Source: Priapulus caudatus (lineage: Eukaryota > Priapulida > Priapulimorpha > Priapulimorphida > Priapulidae). From it: DNA of 23,802 nucleotides. The DNA is taken from positions 64,375 to 88,176 of the forward strand of contig NW_014578302.1 of the NCBI RefSeq assembly GCF_000485595.1, written 5' to 3'. Below are positions 1-8,164 of the stretch, one piece after another. Within the stretch, counting starts at the first letter, position 1, and each line of letters opens with the position of its first letter. The notes beneath the pieces were generated by a model. That model made no database searches and had not been told where the DNA came from. It saw only the letters and a program-made list of their open reading frames with translations. The position numbers were made by a program, and so were the translations under genes.

Positions 1-91
1 TGCTTCTCCACGGGAATCGCTAGCCGACCGCCTCCATGCTCTCTGGTTCTCATCTTCGAACCAACAATTCTGGCTAGCTGCTCAGCAGTTG
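1..91 (-). CDS. possible partial exon, minus strand, unknown product
   Basis: Read on the minus strand, a pyrimidine-rich stretch ending in AAG (about 92-110) looks like a splice acceptor. It is followed by about 30 open codons to the window edge. The peptide contains AEQLARIVGSKMRTREHGGG and is not low complexity. The acceptor implies a phase-1 intron. I do not recognise the family. It is too short to be sure it is coding; it could be chance open sequence in a repeat. Confidence 0.28.
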
Positions 92-298
92 CTTAAAGGA
101 AAATAAAACTATGTCAGCATGTGTTTATTCAGAAATGAAATGCTATATAGAATTAGATGCAAATGTACTCGTGTAAGAAGAAGGAAAAATGTATGATAAA
201 CATTGGTTACTAGCTAGACGCGTTCGGGTAAATAATGGGGGAAATGTCGAGTCAAATGCTTCAGATTTCAAGATTCCAACTGTTTTATTTGTGCATAA

Positions 299-440
299 AG
301 CCCGGCGCACACGTGAGTAATTTTACTCAAGTAAAATGATGCATGCGTCAAAATACTCAATGGAAATCCACCGCACACGGGTGTATTTTGATGCATGCAT
401 CATTTTACTTGAGTAAAATTACTCACATGTGCGCCGGGCT
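299..440. mobile_element. 142-bp foldback MITE, PIF/Harbinger-like
   Basis: The element is nearly all inverted repeat. The left arm begins AGCCCGGCGCACACGTGAG and the right arm ends CTCACATGTGCGCCGGGCT, with arms of about 57 bp around a short spacer. It is flanked by TAA on the left (296-298) and CAA on the right (441-443), which would be a TAA target duplication with one later change. The 3-bp TWA-type site and the AGSSC-rich terminus match the 18210-18474 element, so PIF/Harbinger is the best guess. There is no coding capacity. Confidence 0.6.
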
Positions 441-823
441 CAAGACATACATATATACACATCATTATCAAAGAAAGTACAATTTTAATCAGTTAAAGCA
501 CGGAAGTGCCGAAGGACATTTAACTCATCTAGTTTGCCACCCAAAGAGTAGATTAATTAGAGCAGGCACTGAATAATATCAAGTTAAAATCTACTAATTA
601 TGTTTTAATTAAATTTTAAAGTAATATTTTATGTTTACCTTTTAAAGGATTAGTGTTGAGCTTTTAAACCTCAAAATATCCCAGCCACACTTAAATATAT
701 CGTAGATATGTTTATATCCTTCAAGTATGTAAAAAAAATCTGTCAAACTAAGCACGCAGTAATGTTGCTACACCGGTTTATATATTCGAAATCACCGCGC
801 TGCGATAAGAAATGCCGGAGCCC

Positions 824-831
824 TGACGTCA
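824..831. promoter_or_regulatory. CRE/ATF-type palindrome upstream of a P2X7-C-like start
   Basis: A perfect TGACGTCA lies 43 bp upstream of the ATG at 875, in a locally GC-richer stretch. This is the consensus for CREB/ATF bZIP proteins. Position and context suggest a former core promoter of the broken gene at 875. Perfect TGACGTCA also occurs inside repeats near 7337 and 14724, so it may be a chance or repeat-borne match. Confidence 0.3.
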
Positions 832-874
832 CGCGATTACACTGTACGACCTATTGTAAAAGTGTGTGTTTGCG

Positions 875-1098
875 ATGGAGAACGAGTGTGATTTCGACGA
901 GTTAGTTCACAGTTCTCATGGAAATATTGAGCCGTATCAATTTGAACCTATTGCAAAGGAGGAAAATAGCGATTTAAGTGAATCTGAAAGCATGTGATAC
1001 TGCAGAGAACGAGTATGGCAGTGGTGATGATGGCAATGACGATCGCCTTCTGAACACAGAATGGTGTGCCAGTTTGCTGCAGAGAATTGTATTACTAG
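875..1098 (+). pseudogene. broken P2X7 C-terminal (ballast)-domain-like gene fragment
   Basis: The ATG at 875 opens a 40-codon frame starting MENECDFDELVHSSHGNIEP and ending at TGA 995-997. Its acidic N-terminus followed by EPYQFEP is typical of invertebrate single-domain proteins related to the P2X7 receptor intracellular domain, which carry Cys-rich NTDWC...CC motifs. One base out of frame the similarity continues (EYGSGDDGNDDRLLNTEWC, to about 1067). A further shift gives PVCCREL (about 1069-1089) before TAG at 1096-1098. The segment between the WC and CC motifs is largely missing. So there is at least one frameshift, an internal deletion and a stop. The MITE at 1121 lies just downstream. 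Family recognition is by eye from short motifs. It could instead be a spliced first exon, but the missing Cys segment argues for a dead copy. Confidence 0.55.
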
Positions 1099-1120
1099 TA
1101 GTATTAGGTGGCTTAGCTCT

Positions 1121-1372
1121 GCTCATAGGGTCTATGTCCCCCAGGGTACTGCCGGAACGTACCCTGGGTACGGTCCGGTATACCGGAACGTACCCTGGTC
1201 ACTATTTGATATGGTAAGGGGTTAGGGAGTAGGCGTAGGCGACTCCCTAGACTCGTTAGTGGAGTAGGTGAGGTACGGTACGGCATATAATATACCAAGG
1301 TACGTTTCGGTATACCGGACCGTACCCAGGGTACGTTCTGGCAGTACCCCGGGGGACATAGACCCTCTCAGC
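1121..1372. mobile_element. 252-bp foldback MITE with 9-bp target duplication (copy 1), Mutator-like
   Basis: Both ends carry the inverted motif AGGGTCTATGTCCCCC, followed by repeated blocks of GGTACGTTCCGGTATACC type. The flanks are a perfect 9-bp direct repeat, CTTAGCTCT, at 1112-1120 and 1373-1381, which fixes the ends as GCTCATAGGG... and ...CCCTCTCAGC. A second copy lies at 17576-17833 in opposite orientation, also with a perfect 9-bp duplication. Nine-base duplications are typical of Mutator/MULE transposons, so this is inferred to be a non-autonomous MULE derivative. Its centre holds a degenerate telomeric motif (GGTTAGGGAG, about 1219-1228). Confidence 0.8.
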
Positions 1373-1573
1373 CTTAGCTCTAGTACTATAGCCTATAGGT
1401 GGCTCACATTTTATTTATATATATTCATTGAACGATCGAGTCTCTTAGTCATAACTAAATAATAGTTGCAATCCTGTTGTTTACACTAGTTGATAATTGA
1501 CAATTTGACAATACCTCTAGACATGCGAAAAACGCTCCTAAAGTCGTCAATGTTGTACGCTGATACAACATAA

Positions 1574-1682
1574 GCTATTGATTGCCGACGGTTGCTAGGG
1601 GCAACGCCGTAGAATGGATGTAGCGACGCGGGGATCCCGCGTCGCATGAGGGGGGGAGTTGCCTTGTAACGTGGTTGTTACA
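1574..1682. repeat. dispersed repeat with two internal hairpins, copy 1
   Basis: This stretch matches 4571-4769 closely, sharing GCTATTGATTG, GGTTGCTAGGGGCAAC, GTCGCATGAGGGGG and TTGTAACGTGGTTGTTACA. It contains a strong hairpin, GCGACGCGGG...CCCGCGTCGC (about 1623-1645), and a smaller one, GTTGC/GCAAC. The right edge has TGTAAC/GTTACA inverted bases. The class is not recognised and no target duplication was resolved. Confidence 0.6.
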
Positions 1683-1685
1683 TAC

Positions 1686-1756
1686 GTGCCACTTTGATCA
1701 TGCACGAATCATGCCAATTTGGGGTTGTTGGTGATTCTGGCATGGGCATGAGCCAG
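1686..1756 (-). repeat. degenerate relative of the SINE tail at 2748-2910
   Basis: The order GTGCCACTT, TGCCAATTTGGGGTT, TGGCATGGGC, TGAG parallels the plus-strand sequence at 2757-2806 (GTGCCACTTCGG, TGCCAATTGGGGTT, GACATGGGC, TGTGAG). The match is partial and lacks the tRNA-like B box, so it may be a 3' fragment of the same SINE family. Confidence 0.3.
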
Positions 1757-1852
1757 AACCTCATGCTATGGCGAGACTCAAATCTGGCAGCTCTGCAACT
1801 ATACCTGCTAGAGTCGAATGTCAAATGATTGATTTTCCGTTGTTTTTTTCAG

Positions 1853-4079
1853 GTGCTCATAATAGTATTAACAGGAATACGGAGACTAGGTGCGCTTTAT
1901 CTACTCCACCAAACATCACATCATCATTGAACCAGGCAACATTAGGTAAGTTGCAGTATTTTGCTCTCACCATGGTGACCATGGCACCAGCATTGTCGTC
2001 CTCAGGAGTCATTTGCCTTTGGAGACCAGACCATTTCAGCTTCTTCCTCTTTTAATACTTGTAGGAAACCACTCGATAATTCTGTTAGTGGTGTGGGGGG
2101 GACCAGTGGATCTGTAGTAGTTTTCTGGATAACGATTCATCTTGAATGCATCAATCTCTCTTGAACTATATATGTAATTTCCACTCTGAATTTGTGGCCA
2201 GTACTATCTTCGGGTTATCACCAGACCTGTGGAAACTTGATCCACATCCTCCACATCCCTATTATTTGAATTTAATATAAATTCGACTCATTTGACACAA
2301 TTTCAGAGCAACTCCTTACTATAATGGCGAAATGCAACAGGAGCAAAAGAAACAAGGTGAAATCTATAGACGGTTGGAACAACGCCAACTCTGTGAACCA
2401 GGCGAGCCAGCTGAAGACATCGAAGAGCCAATATTCGTTTTGCCATGCAATACAATAGACGACTTGCAACACCTGGACAGCCAACTGAAAACTGATCACA
2501 CCAGAAGAAAAATGGTGAACTTTTATTATATTCCATTGTCAGTTGTTAACACAGAGTGAATTTGCATTCATACAGACTTCCATAAATCGATTGTCTTGAC
2601 AGGTTTCCCGAATTTCAAAATGGAAGACGTCCCACTGGAAATGCAAAGTAGTGAAAATTGGCTGCACGTCAATACCAACCTTTGCACTTACATGAAGGGC
2701 ATTGTGTTTGTTTTTAGTTTGCTCTGGCATTAGGCCTAAGCCCTATGAGTGGATATGTGTGCCACTTCGGTTATGTGCCAATTGGGGTTACTGACATGGG
2801 CTTGTGAGGCAAAGAGACCTGCCCTCACTCCACAGTGGGATTTGAACCCGGGACCTCTGGCAATCGAGGCGGAGACTCAAGCCCCTACGTGCCTCTTCCG
2901 AAGACATATGATCATGATCCCCATGCTCTAAGGACATTTTGACTTTAGACAATTTAAAGTATTAAAATTGCTGTATCATCGTCCCTTTATTTCTTTGGAG
3001 TTTATTCATACTTTAATATCATTTCCTTTTTTCAGGTACGAAATCTGAGCTTACTGGGCGGTGTTATCCTGAAGTCTGTAGTCTACAGAATGATGCATGA
3101 AATTGTGACACACCAGCTGAGCATGACGATGAATCTATCGGGGGTGAAGGGCAAGCAGCCCTTAAATATTTACACAGAGATCATGCGGGCAATTCACAGT
3201 AAGTATAATGTATTCATGTTGAAAAAATGGGTATGCAAGATTCTCCACTAGCATTTTTGTCTGGGTGCGCCAAGACAAAAATAGGTTTTTGGGATTTAGC
3301 ACACTGACAAGAAATCTGCCACCCAGACAAAAATTGGGCGTTAGTAATGGTTTTTCCATTAGAGCACCCTGACAAAATTTGCTGGCAGCCCAGACAAAAT
3401 CAGAGCAGAGCTTCAAATCCTGGGTTTACCATCCTCACAAAAATATTCCAGTGGAGAAAACTGCTGATTCCAGACTGATGACCTCTGAGCATCAATTGAT
3501 GTTGGAGGCGGAATATCTACCGCTATTACTATATCGCTAAATATTACTGCTATTACATAGGACTCGCGTGGATGTGCTGTGTGTATGTTACCATAGAAAC
3601 TCAACAACCGATAGTGACCAACACTCTCGATGGCGGTAAAACGAGTGTATTTTCAATGCATTTATATAGGATTGTACATATGCTGGCGGTTGGCGGTAGG
3701 CCTATGACGAGGCTAAATTACGTACAAATAGATACAAACGATTTGTACATTGGGTTTTTCCTGGCGATAAGTGAGATTGGCGGTATTACGAGGGGCGGTA
3801 TAGCGAGGTTTTACTGTAATTTCATCATGGTAATACAGCTTTGTTGTTGAATTAATGACACTGTTTCTAATGTGTGAGAGCATGTATGCATTGCATACCT
3901 TGAAGGTTCTGACAATTTATTTTGTTGAACAGCCCAATATTCCTAAAAGTCTTGCATGTCTTTTTTCAGAAGCGGTACGTAAAAATGGCAATTTCCACAA
4001 CACGACAGAAAAGGAAGTTGATACCTCTTTGGGAAGGTGGTTAAGCGGAGCCAAGGATATAGGCGCGGGGCCGCAATGA
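1853..4079 (+). CDS. spliced gene with C-terminal DUF4806 domain (3' exons)
   Basis: Four exons can be read: 1853-1945, 2309-2514, 3036-3198 and 3970-4079 (stop TGA 4077-4079). Each has a pyrimidine tract plus AG acceptor, and donors are GTAAGT, GTGAAC and GTAAGT. All junction phases agree: G|CA, ATG|GTA and A|AA. The last three exons give a peptide with LPCNTIDDLQHLDSQLK, then VRNLSLLGG, then a helix-rich part, then TEKEVDTSLGRWLSGAKD. This is the layout of DUF4806, a domain of unknown function common in invertebrate proteins. Exon 1853-1945 is a Ser/Thr/Asn-rich linker. It needs an upstream exon ending in phase 1, so the start codon is not located; the P2X7-like fragment at 875 is not convincingly its first exon. 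An AG-preceded open stretch (2602-2730) lies in the second intron, but including it breaks the domain. Introns carry a SINE and a pogo-like end. It could be functional or a decayed paralogue; no stop or frameshift is seen in the exons. Confidence 0.72.
2748..2910 (-). mobile_element. tRNA-derived SINE
   Basis: On the minus strand the stretch CCCGGGTTCAAATCCCACTG (about 2835-2854) is a canonical tRNA T-arm with a Pol III B box. Upstream on that strand, GTCTCCGCCTCGATTGCCAGAGGTC resembles an anticodon arm (quoted here only as a region, about 2855-2880), and the D-arm/A-box region is degenerate. Downstream is a non-tRNA body ending near CCCAATTGGCAC and GAAGTGGCACACATAT. No intact cloverleaf can be drawn, so this is a SINE head rather than a tRNA gene. 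It lies in an intron of the DUF4806 gene, in antisense orientation. Confidence 0.6.
3240..3420. repeat. short diverged tandem repeat in intron
   Basis: Two or three diverged units share the order AGCAC-CTGACAA-TTTGCTGGCA-CCCAGACAAAA (about 3298-3345 and 3364-3401). A preceding block has the inverted form TTTTTGTCTGGGTGCG. It lies in the third intron of the DUF4806 gene. No coding potential or transposon ends are recognised. Confidence 0.3.
3764..3816 (-). mobile_element. single pogo/Tigger-like terminal repeat
   Basis: Read on the minus strand from 3816, the sequence begins CAGTAAAACCTCGCTATACC and is preceded outside by TA (3817-3818). The CAGTAAAAC start and TA target are typical of pogo/Tigger (Tc1-mariner superfamily) elements, and 17970 has a similar end. 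Related GCGGTA / CGCTATTAC motifs occur near 3507-3550 in opposite sense, which may be the remains of the other end. The element, if real, sits in the last intron of the DUF4806 gene. Confidence 0.4.
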
Positions 4080-4119
4080 GAGACGACAGCGTCAAACTTG
4101 TAACGAACAATCGGATTAA

Positions 4120-4441
4120 AGCCATAATTACGAGAATTCTCCAGTGTTCGTATTCACCACTTTCATGATACCTACCGTTATTGCTTGAGTAACAGAAATT
4201 GTCTAGAGTAACGATAAAATGTCTTAAAACCTTCGTGTTCACCAAAACATGCATTGTATAATTTTTCGCATTGATTGTTTCTGAGCAAGAATCTCGTAAT
4301 ACATGCTTTAAAACTTTTTTTGGTGAATACGAAAGTTCTAAGACATTTTATTGTTACTCTAGACAATTGCTGTTACTCAAGCAATAACGGTAGGTGTCAT
4401 GAAAGTGGTGAAAACACTGGAAAACTCTCGCAATAGTTACT
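4120..4441. mobile_element. 322-bp foldback MITE flanked by TTAA
   Basis: The two arms (about 4120-4262 and 4300-4441) are inverted copies over at least 120 bp. They share TCACCACTTTCATGA, ACCGTTATTGCTTGAGTAAC and TCTAGAGTAAC. The element is bounded by TTAA on both sides (4116-4119 and 4442-4445), with ends AGCCATAATTACGAG and (inverted) AGTAACTATTGCGAG. TTAA duplications occur in piggyBac and Kolobok families; the AG terminus favours Kolobok-like. It lies 40 bp beyond the stop codon of the DUF4806 gene and could affect its 3' end. Confidence 0.7.
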
Positions 4442-4514
4442 TTAAGCTTGTAATGTGAAGAATTCTACATTTTTTCGCGTTGAAGGACATACCCCATGTT
4501 GTTGCCTGCTTCTC

Positions 4515-4515
4515 N
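4515..4515. other. single N (assembly or base-call gap)
   Basis: One undetermined base immediately precedes the first unit of the 87-bp tandem repeat. The true length of that repeat is therefore uncertain. Confidence 0.95.
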
Positions 4516-4516
4516 C

Positions 4517-4690
4517 GTAGCATAGATATATAGGCGCATATGCCGACTCACATACATACGCGGATACTGCTATTGATTGGCCACGGTTGCTAGGGGCAAC
4601 ACCGTAGCATAGATATATAGGCTCATATGCCGACTCACATACATACGCGGATACTGCTATTGATTGGCCGGTTGCTAGGGGCAACGCCGC
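4517..4690. repeat. two-copy 87-bp tandem repeat
   Basis: The unit starting GTAGCATAGATATATAGG occurs at 4517-4603 and again at 4604-4690, differing at only a few bases. It runs through CATATGCCGACTCACATACATACG and GCTATTGATTGG to the GTTGCTAGGGGCAAC hairpin (first part given here as a region near 4540-4562). It overlaps the left part of the dispersed repeat at 4571-4769. Confidence 0.8.
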
Positions 4691-4769
4691 GTAGAAAGGA
4701 TGCAGCGTCGCGGGGAGTCCGCGTCGCATGAGGGGGGGGGGGGAGTTGCCTTGTAACGTGGTTGTTACA
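4571..4769. repeat. dispersed repeat with internal hairpins, copy 2
   Basis: This matches 1574-1682, ending in GTTGCCTTGTAACGTGG then TTGTTACA. It keeps the GC-rich hairpin as GCGTCGCGG...CCGCGTCGC (about 4707-4729) and a longer G run (4731-4743). The duplicated start reflects the 87-bp tandem repeat. Confidence 0.6.
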
Positions 4770-4891
4770 GAGATTCCTTGCGTCTCCAACTCTTGAGCTC
4801 CCCACAGACAGCTATCCATTGTGAGATCGTACCATGAATAAAAGAAATTTCATATATATAATATAGATAGAGACAGACCCGCGAGGGCTCA

Positions 4892-4960
4892 TACCTATGT
4901 GTCCCAGTACACAGGTACCTATGTGTCCCAGTACCTATGTGTCCCGGTACCTATGTGTCC
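4892..4960. repeat. short tandem repeat of about 16 bp
   Basis: Four imperfect copies of TACCTATGTGTCCCAG occur in a row; one interval contains an extra ACACAGG. No gene is visible here. The rest of 4770-5450 is AT-rich and holds only small repeats such as this one. Confidence 0.75.
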
Positions 4961-5171
4961 AGCGAGTGGGGTCTGTGTTCACTGGATATTGTCTAGTGAA
5001 TTCTTTGCGCGCAACCATGCACATTGAAATTAAGAAATTTTTCTATTGAATCAGAAAATGCATAGCTTTGGAATGGTACAATGCATTCTGAGATCGTAGC
5101 ATCTGAACTGACTCTCAACTCGAGTGAGTAGTACCTCTGAACGGGTCCTGGTTATGCTCTGTTTTAGTATT

Positions 5172-5195
5172 GGTTTCGGTTTCGGTTTCGGTTTC
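5172..5195. repeat. (GGTTTC)4 hexamer tract
   Basis: Four exact GGTTTC units in a row. It is a simple hexamer repeat, unlike the CCCTAA tracts elsewhere in the window. Confidence 0.8.
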
Positions 5196-5451
5196 ACAAT
5201 ACCAGCAGCTGGAGAGCAGATCATGAGGCGAGGGCAAGAAATAGTCATAGGTTTTTCTGTGTGTGGCAGCACTGTACAGTGAGTGCTGACATTGTGTGAA
5301 GATTGACGAATTGACGGGTTTTTCACGGATTTTTCGGTGAGTTTGACGGTTTGACAGATTTTTTCTATCTAGGAACACTCCCCGGTATAACAGATGGCCC
5401 TGTGAAATTGCCATCCAGATCGCTCGGGCGGTTGGCCGCCTATAGGAAGAT

Positions 5452-5788
5452 ACATACATACATACATACATACATACATACATACATACATACATACATA
5501 CATACATACATACATACTACATACATACATACATACATACATACATACATACATACATACATACATACTACATACATACTACATACATACATACATAATA
5601 CATACATACATACATACATACATACATACATACATACATACATACATACATACATACATACATACATACATACATACATACATACATACATACATACATA
5701 CATACATACATACATACATACATACATACATCATACATACATACATACATACATACATACATACATACATACATACATACATACATAC
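5452..5788. repeat. long (ATAC)n tetranucleotide microsatellite
   Basis: About 335 bp of ATAC/CATA repeat, with rare interruptions (TACTACATAC near 5516, 5568 and 5578; ACATAATAC near 5595; ACATCATAC near 5729). It gives apparent Thr-Tyr-Ile-His reading frames on the plus strand and Met-Tyr-Val-Cys on the minus strand, which are artefacts of the repeat. Confidence 0.97.
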
Positions 5789-6275
5789 GAACTCAAATAT
5801 ATATTAGATATAGTTGTTTTCCTGTTATACACGTATCCACGGCGCACATAGACATCACTGACGTTTTAATACAAATATATGCTTTCCATAACGTCATTCA
5901 GAACACATTCAAGTACGGTTTCTAGCTAGGACACCCTACAACAACTCTATGTTCATGTTACATGAACACCGTTCCACAATCCTTTTACACACCCAACACA
6001 GTCTTTTATCCATGTAACACAATCACGTTCTACACCCTTTTGCCTAGCGTTATAACACCGTTCTTCTAACGTTGTCGCGTTCCGTCGAATGCTATTTCTC
6101 TTCGTTCTTTCTAACGACATTTCATAGCACATCTACCATAGTCATATACCAGCCGGCTGCTGTACGTCCGACTCAATGCACATTTCAATTCATCTCCACG
6201 TGCACATTTCCCAACGTTGAACTTTCAACCTTTCTTCCTATCTCACGCCGCAATCACATCACCGCCCGCGCGTCT
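5789..6275. other. no feature recognised
   Basis: Unique-looking AT-rich sequence with several ACACC/CACA patches (for example near 5968 and 6053). No splice-flanked coding frame, transposon end or RNA motif could be supported. Confidence 0.5.
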
Positions 6276-6698
6276 ACATATATATAAATATCTCTATGTA
6301 TATATATATATATATATATATCTACACTACGACTCTTTTTCCCCATACCGCTACATGAATATCTCTAGTATATATCCCAGCTGACTACGTGACCTGCCAA
6401 AGTATATATATTTATCGTGTGGCGCCAATCAGTCGAAGGGCATACGTTTTTACATACGCATATCTACGTCTACGGTTCAGGTACATACGTACGCCACAGC
6501 GTTTCATTATCTTCCCACACTGCCAGCGCTATATATATGTCTATATATATATCGACACACCACGCTCATATAAGGCTCTATATATCTATATGTATATACA
6601 TACCTATCTAAATGTTTCTAGTCGCTACGTCTATATATACGTCATTTCTAAAGTACATAGTCACAGTCGCCAGTCGCCAGCTTATTTCGGTATATATG

Positions 6699-6729
<31 letters not shown>

Positions 6730-6950
6730 ACATGTCTACATATACATATACACATCCTACACTGAGCAAACAATACATACAAGACGTGTATATCTCTCTC
6801 TCTCTATATATATATATCCAGATATATATCTATATATCTCTTTCTATATGTATATATACATATAGACATATATATCTCTATATATATACACACATTTATA
6901 TCTATATATATATATTTATATATCTGTATATAGGTGAGTCGCAATATAAC
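6276..6950. repeat. TA-rich low-complexity region
   Basis: Many (TA)n and TATATC/TATG runs, for example 6298-6321, 6700-6730 and 6800-6920. Long frames rich in Tyr/Ile/Ser on the plus strand come from this composition. No gene is supported. Confidence 0.85.
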
Positions 6951-7032
6951 CAGATAGTGTATATAGCGTAGTGGCGCCATCTATCGGAGGAAAAAATCGT
7001 CTTTTATTACTGGACATCTCTATCCTTGAGCC

Positions 7033-7392
7033 GCACATTCTGCCATAGATGTAATGACACCAAATGCTCCAACTGGTCTAACCGAAAATTTATCCCCAAA
7101 ACGCAAAATCAACGGGCCTTTTAACACTTATTTATCTACATGGACATCTCACCTATCTTTTTGAACACTTCCAGAACTTTACACCATGTATTTATGTATT
7201 TATTCCTAAAAGTCTTGGCACTACTGGTGTTTCATTTTCAAATGCGGTTGCTCTGCTTATGTGTGCATGCGTAACGTCACCCGAAATGTAGACAAAACAC
7301 ATGGGCAGCTATGATTCAGCCTAGTACATTTCGGGTGACGTCACGAGTGCACACATAAGCAGGTGTCATTACATCTATGGCAGAATGTGCTA
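7033..7392. mobile_element. foldback element, left arm interrupted
   Basis: The outer arms are inverted copies: GCACATTCTGCCATAGATG (7035 onward) and CATCTATGGCAGAATGTGC at the right end. The inner arms are also inverted: CTGCTTATGTGTGCATGCG with CGTCACCCGAAATGTA (7255-7292) against TACATTTCGGGTGACGTCAC and TGCACACATAAGCAG (7324-7361). In the right arm inner and outer parts are contiguous, whereas in the left arm about 190 bp separates them. That suggests a later insertion at about 7062-7254. No target duplication was resolved. Confidence 0.65.
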
Positions 7393-7423
7393 TAGCCCTG
7401 CGGGAGCTATCCGCGGGCTATAG
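7390..7423. other. strong short hairpin
   Basis: CTATAGCCC...CGG / CCG...GGGCTATAG forms a 9-bp outer stem plus a 3-bp inner stem. It abuts the right end of the foldback element. No U tract follows and no function is assigned. Confidence 0.5.
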
Positions 7424-7789
7424 TACTAGAGCTAGGTCTACTCGGGGTCTCGGGCCAGCCCCAAATACGTTCGATTTGGCAGTCACGTGGTATTTTTGCG
7501 TTACCCGGGTGAGGCCGAAGTAACCCGCTAGGCGTTAGCCAAGCCGCTCACGTGGGGAAGTATCCCACAATCCATTGCAACGAAATGGCGACGATATATC
7601 AGTGCAGGAATTGCATGAATGTAGCAGTACTTTAGTAATGAAGCATGACTGTCGATGACTGCGTGTGTTCGCTCATTCTTAAAATGTCATTAATAATAAG
7701 ATTGCAATTGCTATTCTTTTTTTCTTGTCACTGGCATCCACGATGATAATTAACCCCAAAACCGTTCGTTTATCTTCCCTAACCCAGAT
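7424..7789. other. no gene recognised
   Basis: A moderately GC-rich stretch (7424-7600) with CACGTG at about 7485 and 7548. A short frame begins ATGGCGACG near 7585 and stops after 16 codons. It could be a promoter-like remnant, but no downstream exon can be supported. Confidence 0.3.
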
Positions 7790-7846
7790 GCGTTCGATTT
7801 CTTACCCAGGTTGTCCCAGGTGGCTCTGGGGAAGCAAATCGAACGC
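7790..7846. repeat. hairpin with GCGTTCGATTT stems
   Basis: GCGTTCGATTT at the left pairs with AAATCGAACGC at the right. An inner CTTACCCAG pairs imperfectly with CTGGGGAAG. A related CGTTCGATTTGG occurs at about 7470, suggesting a repeat family. The class is not recognised. Confidence 0.5.
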
Positions 7847-7849
7847 AGT

Positions 7850-7962
7850 CTTAACGAGACAAAGATGGCAGCGGGTGGCGCCAGATTTCGAAATAACGAC
7901 TTGGGAAATAAATACACGATTTGAGAGTTTAGATGAGGTAGAACCCTAACCCTAACCCTAAC
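7850..7962 (+). repeat. telomeric-core tandem unit, copy A, left part
   Basis: This starts CTTAACGAGACAAAGATGG and runs to CGATTTGAGAGTTTAGATG, then three CCCTAA units (about 7943-7962). It matches 14092-14217 with only a handful of substitutions. The Gypsy element follows directly; the rest of the unit resumes at 13921. Confidence 0.85.
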
Positions 7963-8126
7963 TGTAATATTATGGATCAACGCATGTTGTTTGTTGATAT
8001 AATATTTATTGTTCTGAGGAGCCATCCTCAAACACAGCTCACACGTCCAAGCACGTTAGCAGAGAGAGAGCGAGTCTCGTGGAATCTCGTACGCTCTCGT
8101 GCACGTCATAACGTTACATCATTACA
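7963..8126 (-). repeat. Gypsy 3' LTR (164 bp)
   Basis: On the minus strand it runs TGTAATGATG...TAATATTACA. It is nearly identical to 13748-13915, with one clear substitution and short GA/CT length changes. It is flanked internally by a polypurine tract and externally by CTAAC. Confidence 0.93.
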
Positions 8127-8164
8127 TCCCCCTTTCCAACTGGAATGTTACATCCCCCTTTTTT
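8127..8164 (-). promoter_or_regulatory. polypurine tract, duplicated
   Basis: On the minus strand TGGAAAGGGGGA directly precedes the 3' LTR, as expected for plus-strand primer formation in reverse transcription. A second purine run, AAAAAAGGGGGA followed by TGTAACATTCC, lies about 26 bp upstream and looks like a duplicated tract/LTR-edge module. Confidence 0.75.

Noticed and set aside
978-1217. Small membrane protein (hydrophobic LLVVLGGLALLIG segment)
   Set aside because: The hydrophobic part is read from the wrong frame of the P2X7-like remnant and from the MITE.
2602-2730. Extra exon between the second and third DUF4806 exons
   Set aside because: An AG acceptor and open codons exist, but including it interrupts the domain, while direct joining of 2514 to 3036 gives a continuous domain in phase.
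2835-2880. tRNA gene on the minus strand
   Set aside because: Only the T arm and part of an anticodon arm are present. The D arm and acceptor stem do not pair, and a non-tRNA body follows, so a SINE fits better.
5351-5851. Long open frames of Thr-Tyr-Ile-His or Met-Tyr-Val-Cys repeats
   Set aside because: They are a by-product of the (ATAC)n microsatellite, which lacks stops in several frames.
6389-6971. Plus-strand frames rich in Tyr/Ile/Ser
   Set aside because: They arise from TA-rich low-complexity DNA. No splice sites or domain motifs.
7725-7949. Conserved protein shared by the two telomeric-core units (WRWVAPDFEITTWEIN)
   Set aside because: Most differences between the copies change amino acids, and the frame ends in the CCCTAA tract. 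Selection on a protein is not supported.
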